A stretch of 27,829 nucleotides of DNA, taken from IMG/VR virus record IMGVR_UViG_3300027708_000248, positions 1 to 27,829 of that record; one strand, 5' to 3'. Below the pieces are notes generated by a model. The model had not been told where the DNA came from, searched no databases, and was given only the letters and a program-made list of their open reading frames with translations. Made by a program: the position numbers and the translations under genes. The stretch is from a virus. This document shows, piece after piece, positions 8,328 through 14,067 of the stretch (the first letter of the stretch is position 1; each line of letters starts with the position of its first letter).

Positions 8328-8355
8328 AGTATATACCAAGTCAAGCGTTAGACAA
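8328..8355 (-). promoter_or_regulatory. Second leftward promoter overlapping the repeated operator motif
   Basis: On the minus strand TTGTCT (8355-8350) and TATACT (8333-8328) are 16 nt apart. The repeated motif at 8340-8354 covers the -35 and part of the spacer, as a repressor site would. The transcript would read through the reverse side of the 8211-8239 hairpin, which has no U tract in that direction, into the terminase operon. Confidence 0.45.
8340..8354 (-). promoter_or_regulatory. Operator-like motif, copy 1 of 3
   Basis: Read on the minus strand it is TGTCTAACGCTTGAC, identical over 15 nt to copy 3 (22925-22939) and differing at two positions from copy 2 (13746-13760). It is an imperfect palindrome of form TGTCnAnCGnTnGACA, with only the last base missing here. 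Confidence 0.55.
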
Positions 8356-8646
8356 GGTGTTTTTTAAATTTTTTATAAAATTTGTGGGGGGTATTGTTTG
8401 TCAGAAACTCATACGTTTTTTTTAAAATGTGTTTAATTTGGTTAGTTAGATATAAAGTATTACAGAAATACTCAGGATGGTTATGGAACAGTGTTCATGG
8501 CAGCATGGCTACGGCATTCTTTATTTGGGGGGTGGGGGTATAGTGGGGTCAAAAGTTCTCGATTTTCGGGGCGGAATAAGCCTTTTGTACCCCAAATTAC
8601 ATAGGCTCAACCCCTTTTAGAACCCCTCATGTGCATAATAGAGTTA

Positions 8647-8667
8647 CCTTGAGAATGGTTCTCAGGG
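8647..8667 (+). promoter_or_regulatory. Hairpin or operator ahead of the first rightward gene
   Basis: CCTTGAGAA (8647-8655), spacer TGG, and TTCTCAGGG (8659-8667) form a 9-bp inverted repeat with one T:G pair. It ends 11 nt before the GGAG ribosome binding site of the gene at 8691. It could be an RNA leader hairpin or a protein site. No U tract follows, so it is not an intrinsic terminator. Confidence 0.45.
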
Positions 8668-8690
8668 ACAAACCTTATGGAGCTATCAAA

Positions 8691-9053
8691 ATGACTATCA
8701 ACAAAACCAAAGTGTTCGCCATCTTCCAAGACGCTGACAACTCCCAAGCATCATTCGCAACCCGTCTATTCGAGGAGGGTATTTTTGACAAGACCCAAGC
8801 GATACCCTTGGTGATCGAGTTCGTGGAGGGCAAGTACGAGGGGGCAAAGGCGTACAAGGGTCAACGGGGCATGATGTTTACGAAGGACACGGCTGAATAC
8901 TGGGCGATGAAGCGTATTCTCTCGAACTGCTTTGAGACCGTGGCCAAACCCAAGGCGAACACACAAAACAAAAAAGATCCGATTGATGCTTTGCTCGCCA
9001 AGATCAAAGCGTTGCCCAAGGCCGACCAAAAACGCATTAAAAATGCAATCTAA
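8691..9053 (+). CDS. Early protein of unknown function, 120 residues
   Basis: First rightward gene after the divergent control region, so probably among the earliest expressed. I chose ATG 8691 because GGAG lies 8 nt before it, in an initiation sequence that recurs at two later early genes. The protein begins MTINKTKVFAIFQDADNSQA, has a mixed alpha/beta look through residue ~85, and ends in a basic Lys-rich tail (PKANTQNKKDPIDALLAKIK, then LPKADQKRIKNAI). The basic C-terminus might bind nucleic acid; that is inference. No family is recognised. A strong terminator follows at once. Confidence 0.65.
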   Translation: MTINKTKVFAIFQDADNSQASFATRLFEEGIFDKTQAIPLVIEFVEGKYEGAKAYKGQRGMMFTKDTAEYWAMKRILSNCFETVAKPKANTQNKKDPIDALLAKIKALPKADQKRIKNAI

Positions 9054-9054
9054 A

Positions 9055-9082
9055 CTCGGGAGCATCGTGCTCCCGAGTTTTT
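9055..9082 (+). terminator. Intrinsic terminator, first copy of a repeated hairpin
   Basis: CTCGGGAGC (9055-9063), loop ATCGT, and GCTCCCGAG (9069-9077) form a perfect 9-bp stem followed by five T residues. It begins one base after the stop codon of the 8691 gene. The same stem recurs at 9740 and, with one mismatch, at 10834. Confidence 0.85.
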
Positions 9083-9147
9083 CCCGAGAGCGCAGGGACA
9101 GAGTCTTTGCGCTGTTTCATTCTTTGTCTAACCTAGGAACTTTAATC

Positions 9148-9351
9148 ATGAAATTCGCATTCATTCCAAAAGCCCAATACAAAATCGGGCAAATCATTAC
9201 CGTGCACGGCAAACCCATGCGTGTTGAAAGCTACACCCACACGGGCAAAAATGTAACTGTACACACCCTAGAAGGTGCGCCCCGATTCGAGCGCATTGTA
9301 TGCGTATGCACCGATGCCACACCCATTGAAGCCATTACCCAAGGAAAATAA
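9148..9351 (+). CDS. Small early protein of unknown function, 67 residues
   Basis: Starts MKFAFIPKAQYKIGQIITVH and continues with beta-type segments (KPMRVESYTHTGKNVTVHTL) to RIVCVCTDATPIEAITQGK. ATG 9148 is chosen because AGGA precedes it by about 9 nt; longer in-frame extension upstream would cross the terminator at 9055-9082. The pattern of short strands with one CVC could be a small beta-barrel, but I recognise no family. It is the first of three consecutive small genes spaced 3 nt apart, probably one transcript. Confidence 0.6.
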   Translation: MKFAFIPKAQYKIGQIITVHGKPMRVESYTHTGKNVTVHTLEGAPRFERIVCVCTDATPIEAITQGK

Positions 9352-9354
9352 ATC

Positions 9355-9588
9355 ATGAAAATCAATTTTGAACACACCGATACCTTTGGCGGAGAATCCA
9401 ACTACTCATGGGTGCGCCGTCACACACTCGAACTACCCAACACGACATCCGACCTTGCGTTGGTGCGAAAAGCAAAGGCATGGGCAGACCTTACGGGTTT
9501 GCGTTGCCGTGTTGAAAAACATGGTGAAATGATCGCCATTTATCCCCGTGGCATTTGCCATGTTGTCTTTGTAACTTTTGGAGAATAA
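9355..9588 (+). CDS. Small early protein of unknown function, 77 residues
   Basis: Encodes MKINFEHTDTFGGESNYSWV followed by a basic amphipathic region (RKAKAWADLTGLRCRVEKHG) and a hydrophobic C-terminus (CHVVFVTFGE). It has AAGGA 10 nt before the ATG and lies 3 nt after the preceding gene. The style (a DxxGGESNYSWVRR start) is seen in small accessory proteins of environmental phages from memory, without an assigned role. Confidence 0.6.
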   Translation: MKINFEHTDTFGGESNYSWVRRHTLELPNTTSDLALVRKAKAWADLTGLRCRVEKHGEMIAIYPRGICHVVFVTFGE

Positions 9589-9591
9589 ACC

Positions 9592-9774
9592 ATGTACAAA
9601 ATCACATTCCTCCTACGCATACACAACGACTACCATGAGCGCCGAGTCATCGACTGTACCGCCAAACAAATCCAAGCCACGCTCACACGACTGTCAAAGA
9701 ACCACAATGTCCGCGACATCTATTGGGACAAAGTTGAAACTCGGGAGCACCTTGCTCCCGAGTTGATAAAATGA
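9592..9774 (+). CDS. Small early protein of unknown function, 60 residues
   Basis: Encodes MYKITFLLRIHNDYHERRVI, then DCTAKQIQATLTRLSKNHNV and RDIYWDKVETREHLAPELIK. GGAG lies 8 nt before the ATG. Its last codons are formed by the second CTCGGGAGC hairpin (9740-9762), so the terminal residues REHLAPEL may reflect selection on DNA or RNA structure. No function is recognised. Confidence 0.55.
   Translation: MYKITFLLRIHNDYHERRVIDCTAKQIQATLTRLSKNHNVRDIYWDKVETREHLAPELIK
9740..9762 (+). repeat. CTCGGGAGC hairpin, second copy
   Basis: CTCGGGAGC (9740-9748), loop ACCTT, and GCTCCCGAG (9754-9762) repeat the stem of the 9055 terminator exactly. Here it lies inside the 3' end of the 9592 gene and is followed by TTGATAAAATG rather than a T tract. 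Termination would therefore be weak; it may stabilise an mRNA end. Confidence 0.7.
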
Positions 9775-9800
9775 CAGTAAAAAAACACGACCGAGATTTG

Positions 9801-9850
9801 GCCAACTATCCACGCATACACGACAACAAAAAAACGGCGTGGATATTGGC
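9801..9850 (+). other. Two-part stem-loop in non-coding gap
   Basis: ATCCACGC (9808-9815) pairs with GCGTGGAT (9837-9844). Outside it GCCAA (9801-9805) pairs with TTGGC (9846-9850), leaving a small internal loop (CT against A). The apical loop is 21 nt and A-rich. No T tract follows, so it is not a normal terminator. Confidence 0.55.
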
Positions 9851-9917
9851 GTTCCGAATAACTCTGTCTTATTATTTATCTATTTAAATATAATTATATA
9901 TATAGGAGCATCTCTAT

Positions 9918-9980
9918 ATGTGTGCGTTCTTTTTGGTTCTTGCCTTTGCTTTAAAAGGTTTACCTTATTGCAATTATTAA
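9918..9980 (+). CDS. Possible 20-residue hydrophobic micropeptide
   Basis: ATG 9918 is preceded by AGGAG at a 9-nt spacing and encodes MCAFFLVLAFALKGLPYCNY before TAA. The first 13 residues are hydrophobic enough for a membrane peptide. It could be a real micropeptide, a leader peptide, or chance in an AT-rich gap; the well-placed ribosome binding site is the only positive sign. Confidence 0.3.
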   Translation: MCAFFLVLAFALKGLPYCNY

Positions 9981-10057
9981 AATAGATAGATACTTAGGCC
10001 TGAAGTGTGGCAAAGCCACTAAAATCAACACATTCGACTGTCTTATTTTTTAGATAG

Positions 10058-10087
10058 TTGGACAAAGCTCTGGATACCTGATAAAAT
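10058..10087 (+). promoter_or_regulatory. Sigma70-like promoter ahead of the 10124 gene
   Basis: TTGGAC (10058-10063) and TAAAAT (10082-10087) are separated by 18 nt. Initiation near 10094 would give a ~30-nt leader carrying GGAG (10111-10114) before ATG 10124. Confidence 0.45.
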
Positions 10088-10123
10088 CATGGACACTTTC
10101 AACCCCAAACGGAGATTTTACCC

Positions 10124-10825
10124 ATGCAGTATGCACATTACATGAGCCACACACCCGATGAACTGCACAATGTCCTCAGTAAACGGCGTATGACCGAGTG
10201 GGAACGAGACCACATCAAACGCATCGTTGCCGAGCAACAGGCACAGGTCAAGAGTGACAACGCCAAGGCCAAGAAGCTGGCGTTCTATTGGCGCATCTTA
10301 AAAGAACCCTTGCTTGTGGAGCGCAAGATCGTGCGCTCCATGTTGATGTACAAGAAAGCCTTTGCCGATGAGCGTAGGATTGAGGCGATCACCGCCTATG
10401 CAATTGTCTTGGACAGACTCAAGTCAGACTTCACGCTGAATGAAAAGCACAACAAGATTTTACCCAGTCAAATAATAAAAGAGAAAAATCTTCCCAACGG
10501 GGGCATCCATTGGGTCGACTGGGTTCCGCTGAAAGTAAAGAACCGAGTGATGGATTTGTTTGCGGAGATACCACTCAAGGCCAAGGCCAAACAGAAAGAA
10601 CCGTTCGTGAGGCGCATACCGCCTGAGCTGCACGCTGAACTGAGAGACCGCCTCTATAACCGCACCGAGAAAGAACTCGCCAACGAGGAGCGTGAGCAAC
10701 TGATTGAACCCACAGACGAGCGTGCCGAGCGCATAGAGAAGATGAAGAAAGCCCTCACGCAACTAGGATACATTGCACCTTATGAACCTTTGCCCCACAC
10801 ATGGCACGCATTGTCAAACGATTAA
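10124..10825 (+). CDS. Early protein of unknown function, 233 residues
   Basis: A basic, strongly helical protein. It starts MQYAHYMSHTPDELHNVLSK, has a Lys/Arg-rich helical region (RRMTEWERDHIKRIVAEQQA and following), and a second charged helix (RIPPELHAELRDRLYNRTEK). It ends in LPHTWHALSND. There are no Cys clusters, nucleotide loops or membrane segments. High Lys, Arg and Glu content and long helices suggest a nucleic-acid or protein-binding role, which is inference only. It has its own promoter-like sequence and a clear ribosome binding site, and it is followed by a hairpin, so it looks like a single-gene cassette. Confidence 0.6.
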   Translation: MQYAHYMSHTPDELHNVLSKRRMTEWERDHIKRIVAEQQAQVKSDNAKAKKLAFYWRILKEPLLVERKIVRSMLMYKKAFADERRIEAITAYAIVLDRLKSDFTLNEKHNKILPSQIIKEKNLPNGGIHWVDWVPLKVKNRVMDLFAEIPLKAKAKQKEPFVRRIPPELHAELRDRLYNRTEKELANEEREQLIEPTDERAERIEKMKKALTQLGYIAPYEPLPHTWHALSND

Positions 10826-10833
10826 CAAAGAAT

Positions 10834-10856
10834 CTCGGGAGCACCCTGCTCCCCAG
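10834..10856 (+). repeat. CTCGGGAGC hairpin, third copy with one mismatch
   Basis: CTCGGGAGC (10834-10842), loop ACCCT, and GCTCCCCAG (10848-10856). The stem has one C:C mismatch relative to the first two copies and is followed by TTT, so it could still terminate weakly after the 10124 gene. Confidence 0.65.
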
Positions 10857-10924
10857 TTTGGTGCTTGGAACTGGCTAAGCCGAGCATCACCCGCAAACTA
10901 GCCAAAACAAAAGGAACTATCAAA

Positions 10925-11140
10925 ATGAAATCATGCAGAAACTGCGAGAACGCAACACATGACGGGTACTACTCGGTTCGATTGATTTGTCGATTGAACC
11001 GCCAAGTGGTAGTGCCTTTCTCTAATAACCTAAGTGAAAACAAAGCAAGCGACACCAACGCCCAAACAATAGCGGCACGATGCAAAGCATACGAACCAGA
11101 AGGAGTAAATCAAAATGACAGACGCAGAGAAAATAATTAA
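10925..11140 (+). CDS. Small Cys-rich, possibly zinc-binding protein
   Basis: A 71-residue protein beginning MKSCRNCENATHDGYYSVRL, with CxxC at residues 4-7, a third Cys in LICRLNRQVV, and a fourth near the end (AARCKAYEPEG). Four Cys in a short protein suggest a metal-binding fold. ATG 10925 is chosen because it lies in the recurrent initiation sequence AAAGGAACTATCAAAATG; longer upstream frames lack such a site. The next small gene overlaps its 3' end by 26 nt. The target of the putative zinc fold is unknown. Confidence 0.6.
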   Translation: MKSCRNCENATHDGYYSVRLICRLNRQVVVPFSNNLSENKASDTNAQTIAARCKAYEPEGVNQNDRRRENN

Positions 11141-11258
11141 ACAATTCCAAGAAGAGCGAGACGCCCATGTGCGTGAGGATATCAAGACCGATAACCCTTA
11201 CATACTGAGTGATCTAAGCCAGTCCCAAGTCGTGCCCCCTGTGGCACAAATTCAATAA
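11115..11258 (+). CDS. Short acidic protein, 47 residues
   Basis: ATG 11115 follows AGGAG (11101-11105) by 9 nt and encodes MTDAEKIIKQFQEERDAHVR, then acidic and Pro/Gln-rich residues to VAQIQ. It overlaps the preceding gene by 26 nt in another frame. The next gene's initiation sequence begins 3 nt after its stop, which fits a compact operon. The N-terminal half could form one helix. No function is recognised. Confidence 0.5.
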   Translation: MTDAEKIIKQFQEERDAHVREDIKTDNPYILSDLSQSQVVPPVAQIQ

Positions 11259-11276
11259 ACCAAAGGAACTATCAAA

Positions 11277-12572
11277 ATGGAAACAACAGAAAGACTTAAC
11301 ATGGAAACAAACATACACTGCTTACAGCGTGTGCTCAGGAACTCCCGTCCTTGGTATCACCGTGAGTATTACCGCTACCCTTTGCATCAAGTCATCTTCG
11401 ATGCGCTGAAACACGCCCGTCCTTTGGACTGGCATCAACTGGTGATGGAGCACCCCCATATGTCCGTGACCGAGAACACCAAGATCGCCTACACAAGGGA
11501 CGACAACGCAGGCAACCAAGACCGCCAAGTCACAACGACCATCGGCAAGTATCTGTCTCGGCATTTTCCTACGCTCAAAGACAACATCATCAGGGACATC
11601 TCTGCGCTTTACAGCGCAACGGGTATCAAAATCGTACACACCACGGCCGAGATGATCTACCACTTGAACCGTGGGCCAAAGTCCTGTATGCAAAGCAGTA
11701 TCTTCAATGTGTCCGAGCACCCCTATACCGCATACGATCCGCAGTATGGATGGGCAATGGTCGTGCGAGAAGAGAACGGTGACACGGTAGGTCGTGCACT
11801 TGTGATGATAACGGACGATAACAACAAGTATTTCGTGCGGACTTACCTAAAACCCAAGGAGTCAACGGGCTACTCGCACAGCGACAATGTGATGGAGGCA
11901 TGGTTGCAAAGCAACGGGTTCGACAAACAAACCAGTTGGGGCGGTGAGAAACTCAGAGCGGTTACCCATTCCGATGGGGGTTATGTCGCACCGTACTTAG
12001 ACGGGGATGTCAAGCGTGCCGATCTTAAAGGGGAGTATTTCATCATCTGCAATGACGGTGAGTATGCTATGGACGACACGGGGGGTCGCACCCAACAGGA
12101 GGATACGGTCACTTGTGAGGACTGCGGTGACAGTTTCCACGAGGATGATGGCTACTGGGTCGGGCATCAGGAAGATGCCCGTGTGTGCAACAGTTGCTGT
12201 GAACACAACTACACCTATGCTTACTCACGCCGTGGTTGCGAGTATTACATTCACGCTGACGATGTGGTCACCATTGACGGTGAATGTTACGACACCAACT
12301 ACCTTGGTGACAACGAGATCATTGAGTTGCGCAACGGTGACTACGCTAGGCTAGAGAATTCGATCTGTATCGATGGCGACTGGTACGAGACCGATGACGA
12401 GGACATCTGCTACGCCGAGGACACCGAGGAGTATGCACTCAAGGACGACTGTTGGATGTGTACACACAGCGATAAGTGGTACACCAATGCCATTGAATCT
12501 GTAGAGATCAACTGTGAGTTATTTCACCCTGACCATGCACCCGAAACTGAACAAACTAAAGAAAGCGAATAA
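11277..12572 (+). CDS. Large Cys-containing early protein, putative zinc finger, function unknown
   Basis: A 431-residue protein. The first ~250 residues look like a globular alpha/beta domain with many Tyr and His (for example WYHREYYRYPLHQVIFDALK, and YDPQYGWAMVVREENGDTVG). Residues 280-308 form a CxxC-x20-CxxCC cluster (TCEDCGDSFHEDDGYWVG, then ARVCNSCCEHN), typical of a zinc finger. The C-terminal third is acidic and repetitive in D..Y/D..W units (CIDGDWYETDDED), with another CWMC at 392-395. ATG 11277 sits in the same AAAGGAACTATCAAAATG initiation sequence as the gene at 10925. I know similar CEDC-type acidic proteins from other phages but no established function. The acidic tail could mimic DNA or bind a basic host protein; that is speculation. 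Confidence 0.65.
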   Translation: METTERLNMETNIHCLQRVLRNSRPWYHREYYRYPLHQVIFDALKHARPLDWHQLVMEHPHMSVTENTKIAYTRDDNAGNQDRQVTTTIGKYLSRHFPTLKDNIIRDISALYSATGIKIVHTTAEMIYHLNRGPKSCMQSSIFNVSEHPYTAYDPQYGWAMVVREENGDTVGRALVMITDDNNKYFVRTYLKPKESTGYSHSDNVMEAWLQSNGFDKQTSWGGEKLRAVTHSDGGYVAPYLDGDVKRADLKGEYFIICNDGEYAMDDTGGRTQQEDTVTCEDCGDSFHEDDGYWVGHQEDARVCNSCCEHNYTYAYSRRGCEYYIHADDVVTIDGECYDTNYLGDNEIIELRNGDYARLENSICIDGDWYETDDEDICYAEDTEEYALKDDCWMCTHSDKWYTNAIESVEINCELFHPDHAPETEQTKESE

Positions 12573-12574
12573 TC

Positions 12575-13684
12575 ATGCACAACAAATCAATCATCCACAA
12601 AACCCTTGACCTTGCCCTCTCACTCAAGAGACCGCATAACTCCAAGACCAACACACAGTTCACCGAGTGGTTAGCGCAAGCACTACCCGAGCATCTATGG
12701 GACAAAGCGCATCTTGATGCCGTTGGTAATCTCCATGTTGATGCCCGAGTGAACCCAACCAACCGCACGCTATTCGTAGCCCATGTGGACACCGTACACA
12801 AAACCGAGGGACACAACAAGATCAAGAAGACCAAGACCCATTGGCACGCTGACGGTGCTCCCCTTGGTGCTGACGATGGTGCAGGTGTGGCCATGCTCAT
12901 GCACTTGATACATGGGGGTGTTGCTGCTTATTACATCTTCACCCAAGGCGAAGAGTGTGGGGGTATCGGTGCAACTCATATCGCTACACACAACAAAGAC
13001 TTGCTTGGCTCTTTTGATCGTGCCATTGCGTTCGACCGCCGTGGTATTGAGAGCGTCATCACCCATCAGGGATGGAGTCGTTGTTGTTCCGATGCGTTCG
13101 CTGAAGGCCTGTCCGATGCGCTCAATGGTGACGATCGCTTGATGTATCTGCCCGATGACTCAGGTGTGTACACAGATACCGCAGAGTTTGTTGACATCAT
13201 CCCCGAGTGTACGAACTTGAGCGTAGGTTATTACTCAGAACATACCGACAAAGAATCCCTTGACATCGTGCATTACCAAACGCTTGCATCTCGGGTACTG
13301 GAGATCAACTGGGACAGCCTGCCAACCGACCGTGACCCAACAGTCAAAGAAGACAAGTTCTCACGCTATGACTACGCAGGCATAACGGGATGGAGTTCGG
13401 GGTATAGCGCCATGTTCAACAAGGGCGAGGAGTATGACCTAGCGGAGTATGTTCGGTATGAGTTAGAGGATGCCCTACGCTCGGCACAGGATGGGGACTA
13501 CGACTGGCTGTTGGAGATGATGGCCGAGAGTGTGTACCCCGAGGACATGACCCTAGCGGTACGGTTCATTGACAAACGCAAGCTGACCTTTGGTGTGTTG
13601 GATGATGCGTTGTATATGTTAGAGACCGCTGACCCTGATGCGGTCATGGCGACTTTGTTTGATGAGGCGTATGCCACGGTGTGA
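12575..13684 (+). CDS. M20/M28-like zinc metallopeptidase
   Basis: A 369-residue protein whose first ~245 residues carry the di-zinc exopeptidase signature in order. These are LFVAHVDTVH (His70, Asp72), LGADDGAGVAML (Asp100/101 bridging), YIFTQGEECGGIGA (Glu126 base, Glu127 ligand), IAFDRRG (Asp154), and YYSEHTDKESL (His223). All ligands expected for M20/M28/M42-type co-catalytic peptidases are present, so it is probably active on a peptide or an amide-containing small molecule. The last ~120 residues, acidic and helical, are an extension I do not recognise. There is no signal peptide, so it acts in the cytoplasm. It starts 2 nt after the zinc-finger gene and ends before a hairpin. The substrate, and why a phage carries it early, are unknown; peptide salvage or cleavage of a host peptide are possibilities. 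Confidence 0.8.
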   Translation: MHNKSIIHKTLDLALSLKRPHNSKTNTQFTEWLAQALPEHLWDKAHLDAVGNLHVDARVNPTNRTLFVAHVDTVHKTEGHNKIKKTKTHWHADGAPLGADDGAGVAMLMHLIHGGVAAYYIFTQGEECGGIGATHIATHNKDLLGSFDRAIAFDRRGIESVITHQGWSRCCSDAFAEGLSDALNGDDRLMYLPDDSGVYTDTAEFVDIIPECTNLSVGYYSEHTDKESLDIVHYQTLASRVLEINWDSLPTDRDPTVKEDKFSRYDYAGITGWSSGYSAMFNKGEEYDLAEYVRYELEDALRSAQDGDYDWLLEMMAESVYPEDMTLAVRFIDKRKLTFGVLDDALYMLETADPDAVMATLFDEAYATV

Positions 13685-13709
13685 GGGCGAGGACACAACC
13701 AGTGTCCTT

Positions 13710-13732
13710 CTCGGGGACAAACTGTCCCCCAG
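13710..13732 (+). terminator. GC-rich hairpin after the peptidase gene, terminator-like
   Basis: CTCGGGGACA (13710-13719), loop AAC, and TGTCCCCCAG (13723-13732) form a 10-bp stem with one C:C mismatch at the same position as the 10834 hairpin, followed by TTT. It probably ends the 11277-13684 transcript, weakly. Confidence 0.6.
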
Positions 13733-13745
13733 TTTAAATAAGAAC

Positions 13746-13761
13746 TGTCCATCGCTTGACA
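13746..13761 (+). promoter_or_regulatory. Operator-like motif, copy 2 of 3
   Basis: TGTCCATCGCTTGACA matches copy 3 (22925-22940) at 14 of 16 positions and keeps the same symmetric pairs TGTCnAnCGnTnGACA. Its right half is the -35 element of the promoter at 13756. Confidence 0.55.
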
Positions 13762-13784
13762 ATTGAAATCATTTCAAGTACAGT
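13756..13784 (+). promoter_or_regulatory. Strong sigma70-like promoter with palindromic spacer
   Basis: A consensus TTGACA (13756-13761) and TACAGT (13779-13784) are separated by exactly 17 nt. The spacer contains TTGAAATCATTTCAA (13763-13777), a 7-bp inverted repeat around one base, which looks like a second operator. Predicted initiation near 13791 falls on or next to ATG 13792. Confidence 0.65.
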
Positions 13785-13791
13785 TATTCAC

Positions 13792-14067
13792 ATGAAGAAA
13801 CTTACCAAGAAACAACTAGCACAACAACCCATGACACGGCAAGTTGTGCCTTACGACACAGGCAAAGTCCAAATAGGACTGCGCTACATTCCCCCACCAC
13901 CCAAGATGGATGCGTTCGATGAGCAAATACAGGAGGGTTTGCTTGGAATACGTTCTTGGAAACACACGTTCCTGAGAGATGCGTTGCTGTATTGCTTGAC
14001 GATACTAGGCATCACGGGATTTCTTTTACTATGGACTATCGCAAGAGGAGCAATACAAAATGGCTGA
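13792..14067 (+). CDS. Small single-span membrane protein, 91 residues
   Basis: Encodes MKKLTKKQLAQQPMTRQVVP, then a polar region with a PPPP run, and one clear membrane segment near the C-terminus (ALLYCLTILGITGFLLLWTI, about residues 64-83) followed by a short basic-polar tail. ATG 13792 has no Shine-Dalgarno sequence, and the strong promoter at 13756 would start the mRNA at about the ATG itself, so translation may be leaderless. It opens a chain of overlapping small genes; the next gene overlaps its end by 8 nt. The function is unknown. A holin-like or superinfection role cannot be judged from one segment. Confidence 0.6.
   Translation: MKKLTKKQLAQQPMTRQVVPYDTGKVQIGLRYIPPPPKMDAFDEQIQEGLLGIRSWKHTFLRDALLYCLTILGITGFLLLWTIARGAIQNG

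Larger units (their letters stand above)
8104..8690. other. Divergent intergenic control region, possible switch or origin
   Basis: A 587-nt stretch without a convincing gene between the leftward late operon and the rightward early genes. From left to right it holds a palindromic promoter element (8133-8146), a strong rightward terminator (8211-8239), and a leftward promoter overlapping a repeated operator-like motif (8328-8355). After these come an AT-rich run (about 8355-8460) with T-tracts, an inverted repeat AGTATT/AATACT (8456-8472), an 11-bp palindrome GAACAgTGTTC (8485-8495), and G-tracts (8527-8548). A hairpin (8647-8667) lies just before the first rightward gene. Divergent transcription, AT-rich sequence and clustered dyads are what an early/late switch or replication origin would contain. 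Neither role is demonstrated. Confidence 0.6.
9775..10123. other. Non-coding gap with stem-loop and very AT-rich core
   Basis: A 349-nt gap with three parts. A two-part stem-loop lies at 9801-9850. A run from about 9866 to 9906 is almost entirely A and T. Inverted 9-mers TATCTATTT (9877-9885) and AAATAGATA (9980-9988) flank a tiny reading frame (9918-9980). CTGTCTTATT occurs twice (9864-9873 and 10038-10047). A promoter-like sequence at 10058-10087 drives the next gene. An AT-rich core beside a strong dyad is compatible with a replication origin, but no iteron array or known initiator site is visible. Confidence 0.5.

Noticed and set aside
8631-8690. Longer start for the first rightward gene using GTG or ATG codons upstream of 8691
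   Set aside because: It would run through the 9-bp inverted repeat, and the GGAG-spaced ATG at 8691 is the better site.
9124-9132. TTGTCTAAC as a fourth half-site of the operator-like motif
   Set aside because: Only the left half matches, symmetry is lost, and a 9-mer match is expected by chance at this length.
9775-10123. Possible tRNA gene in the non-coding gap
   Set aside because: A GTGGC/GCCAC hairpin is present, but no acceptor stem, T-loop GTTCRA or anticodon arm in register could be found.
12556-13066. Minus-strand frames opposite the peptidase gene
   Set aside because: They lie fully opposite a gene with all catalytic motifs and have no ribosome binding sites or recognisable domains; they are codon-bias shadows.
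13756-13791. Upstream TTG start extending the 13792 membrane protein by 12 residues
   Set aside because: The TTG is the -35 element of a consensus promoter, and there is no ribosome binding site before it.
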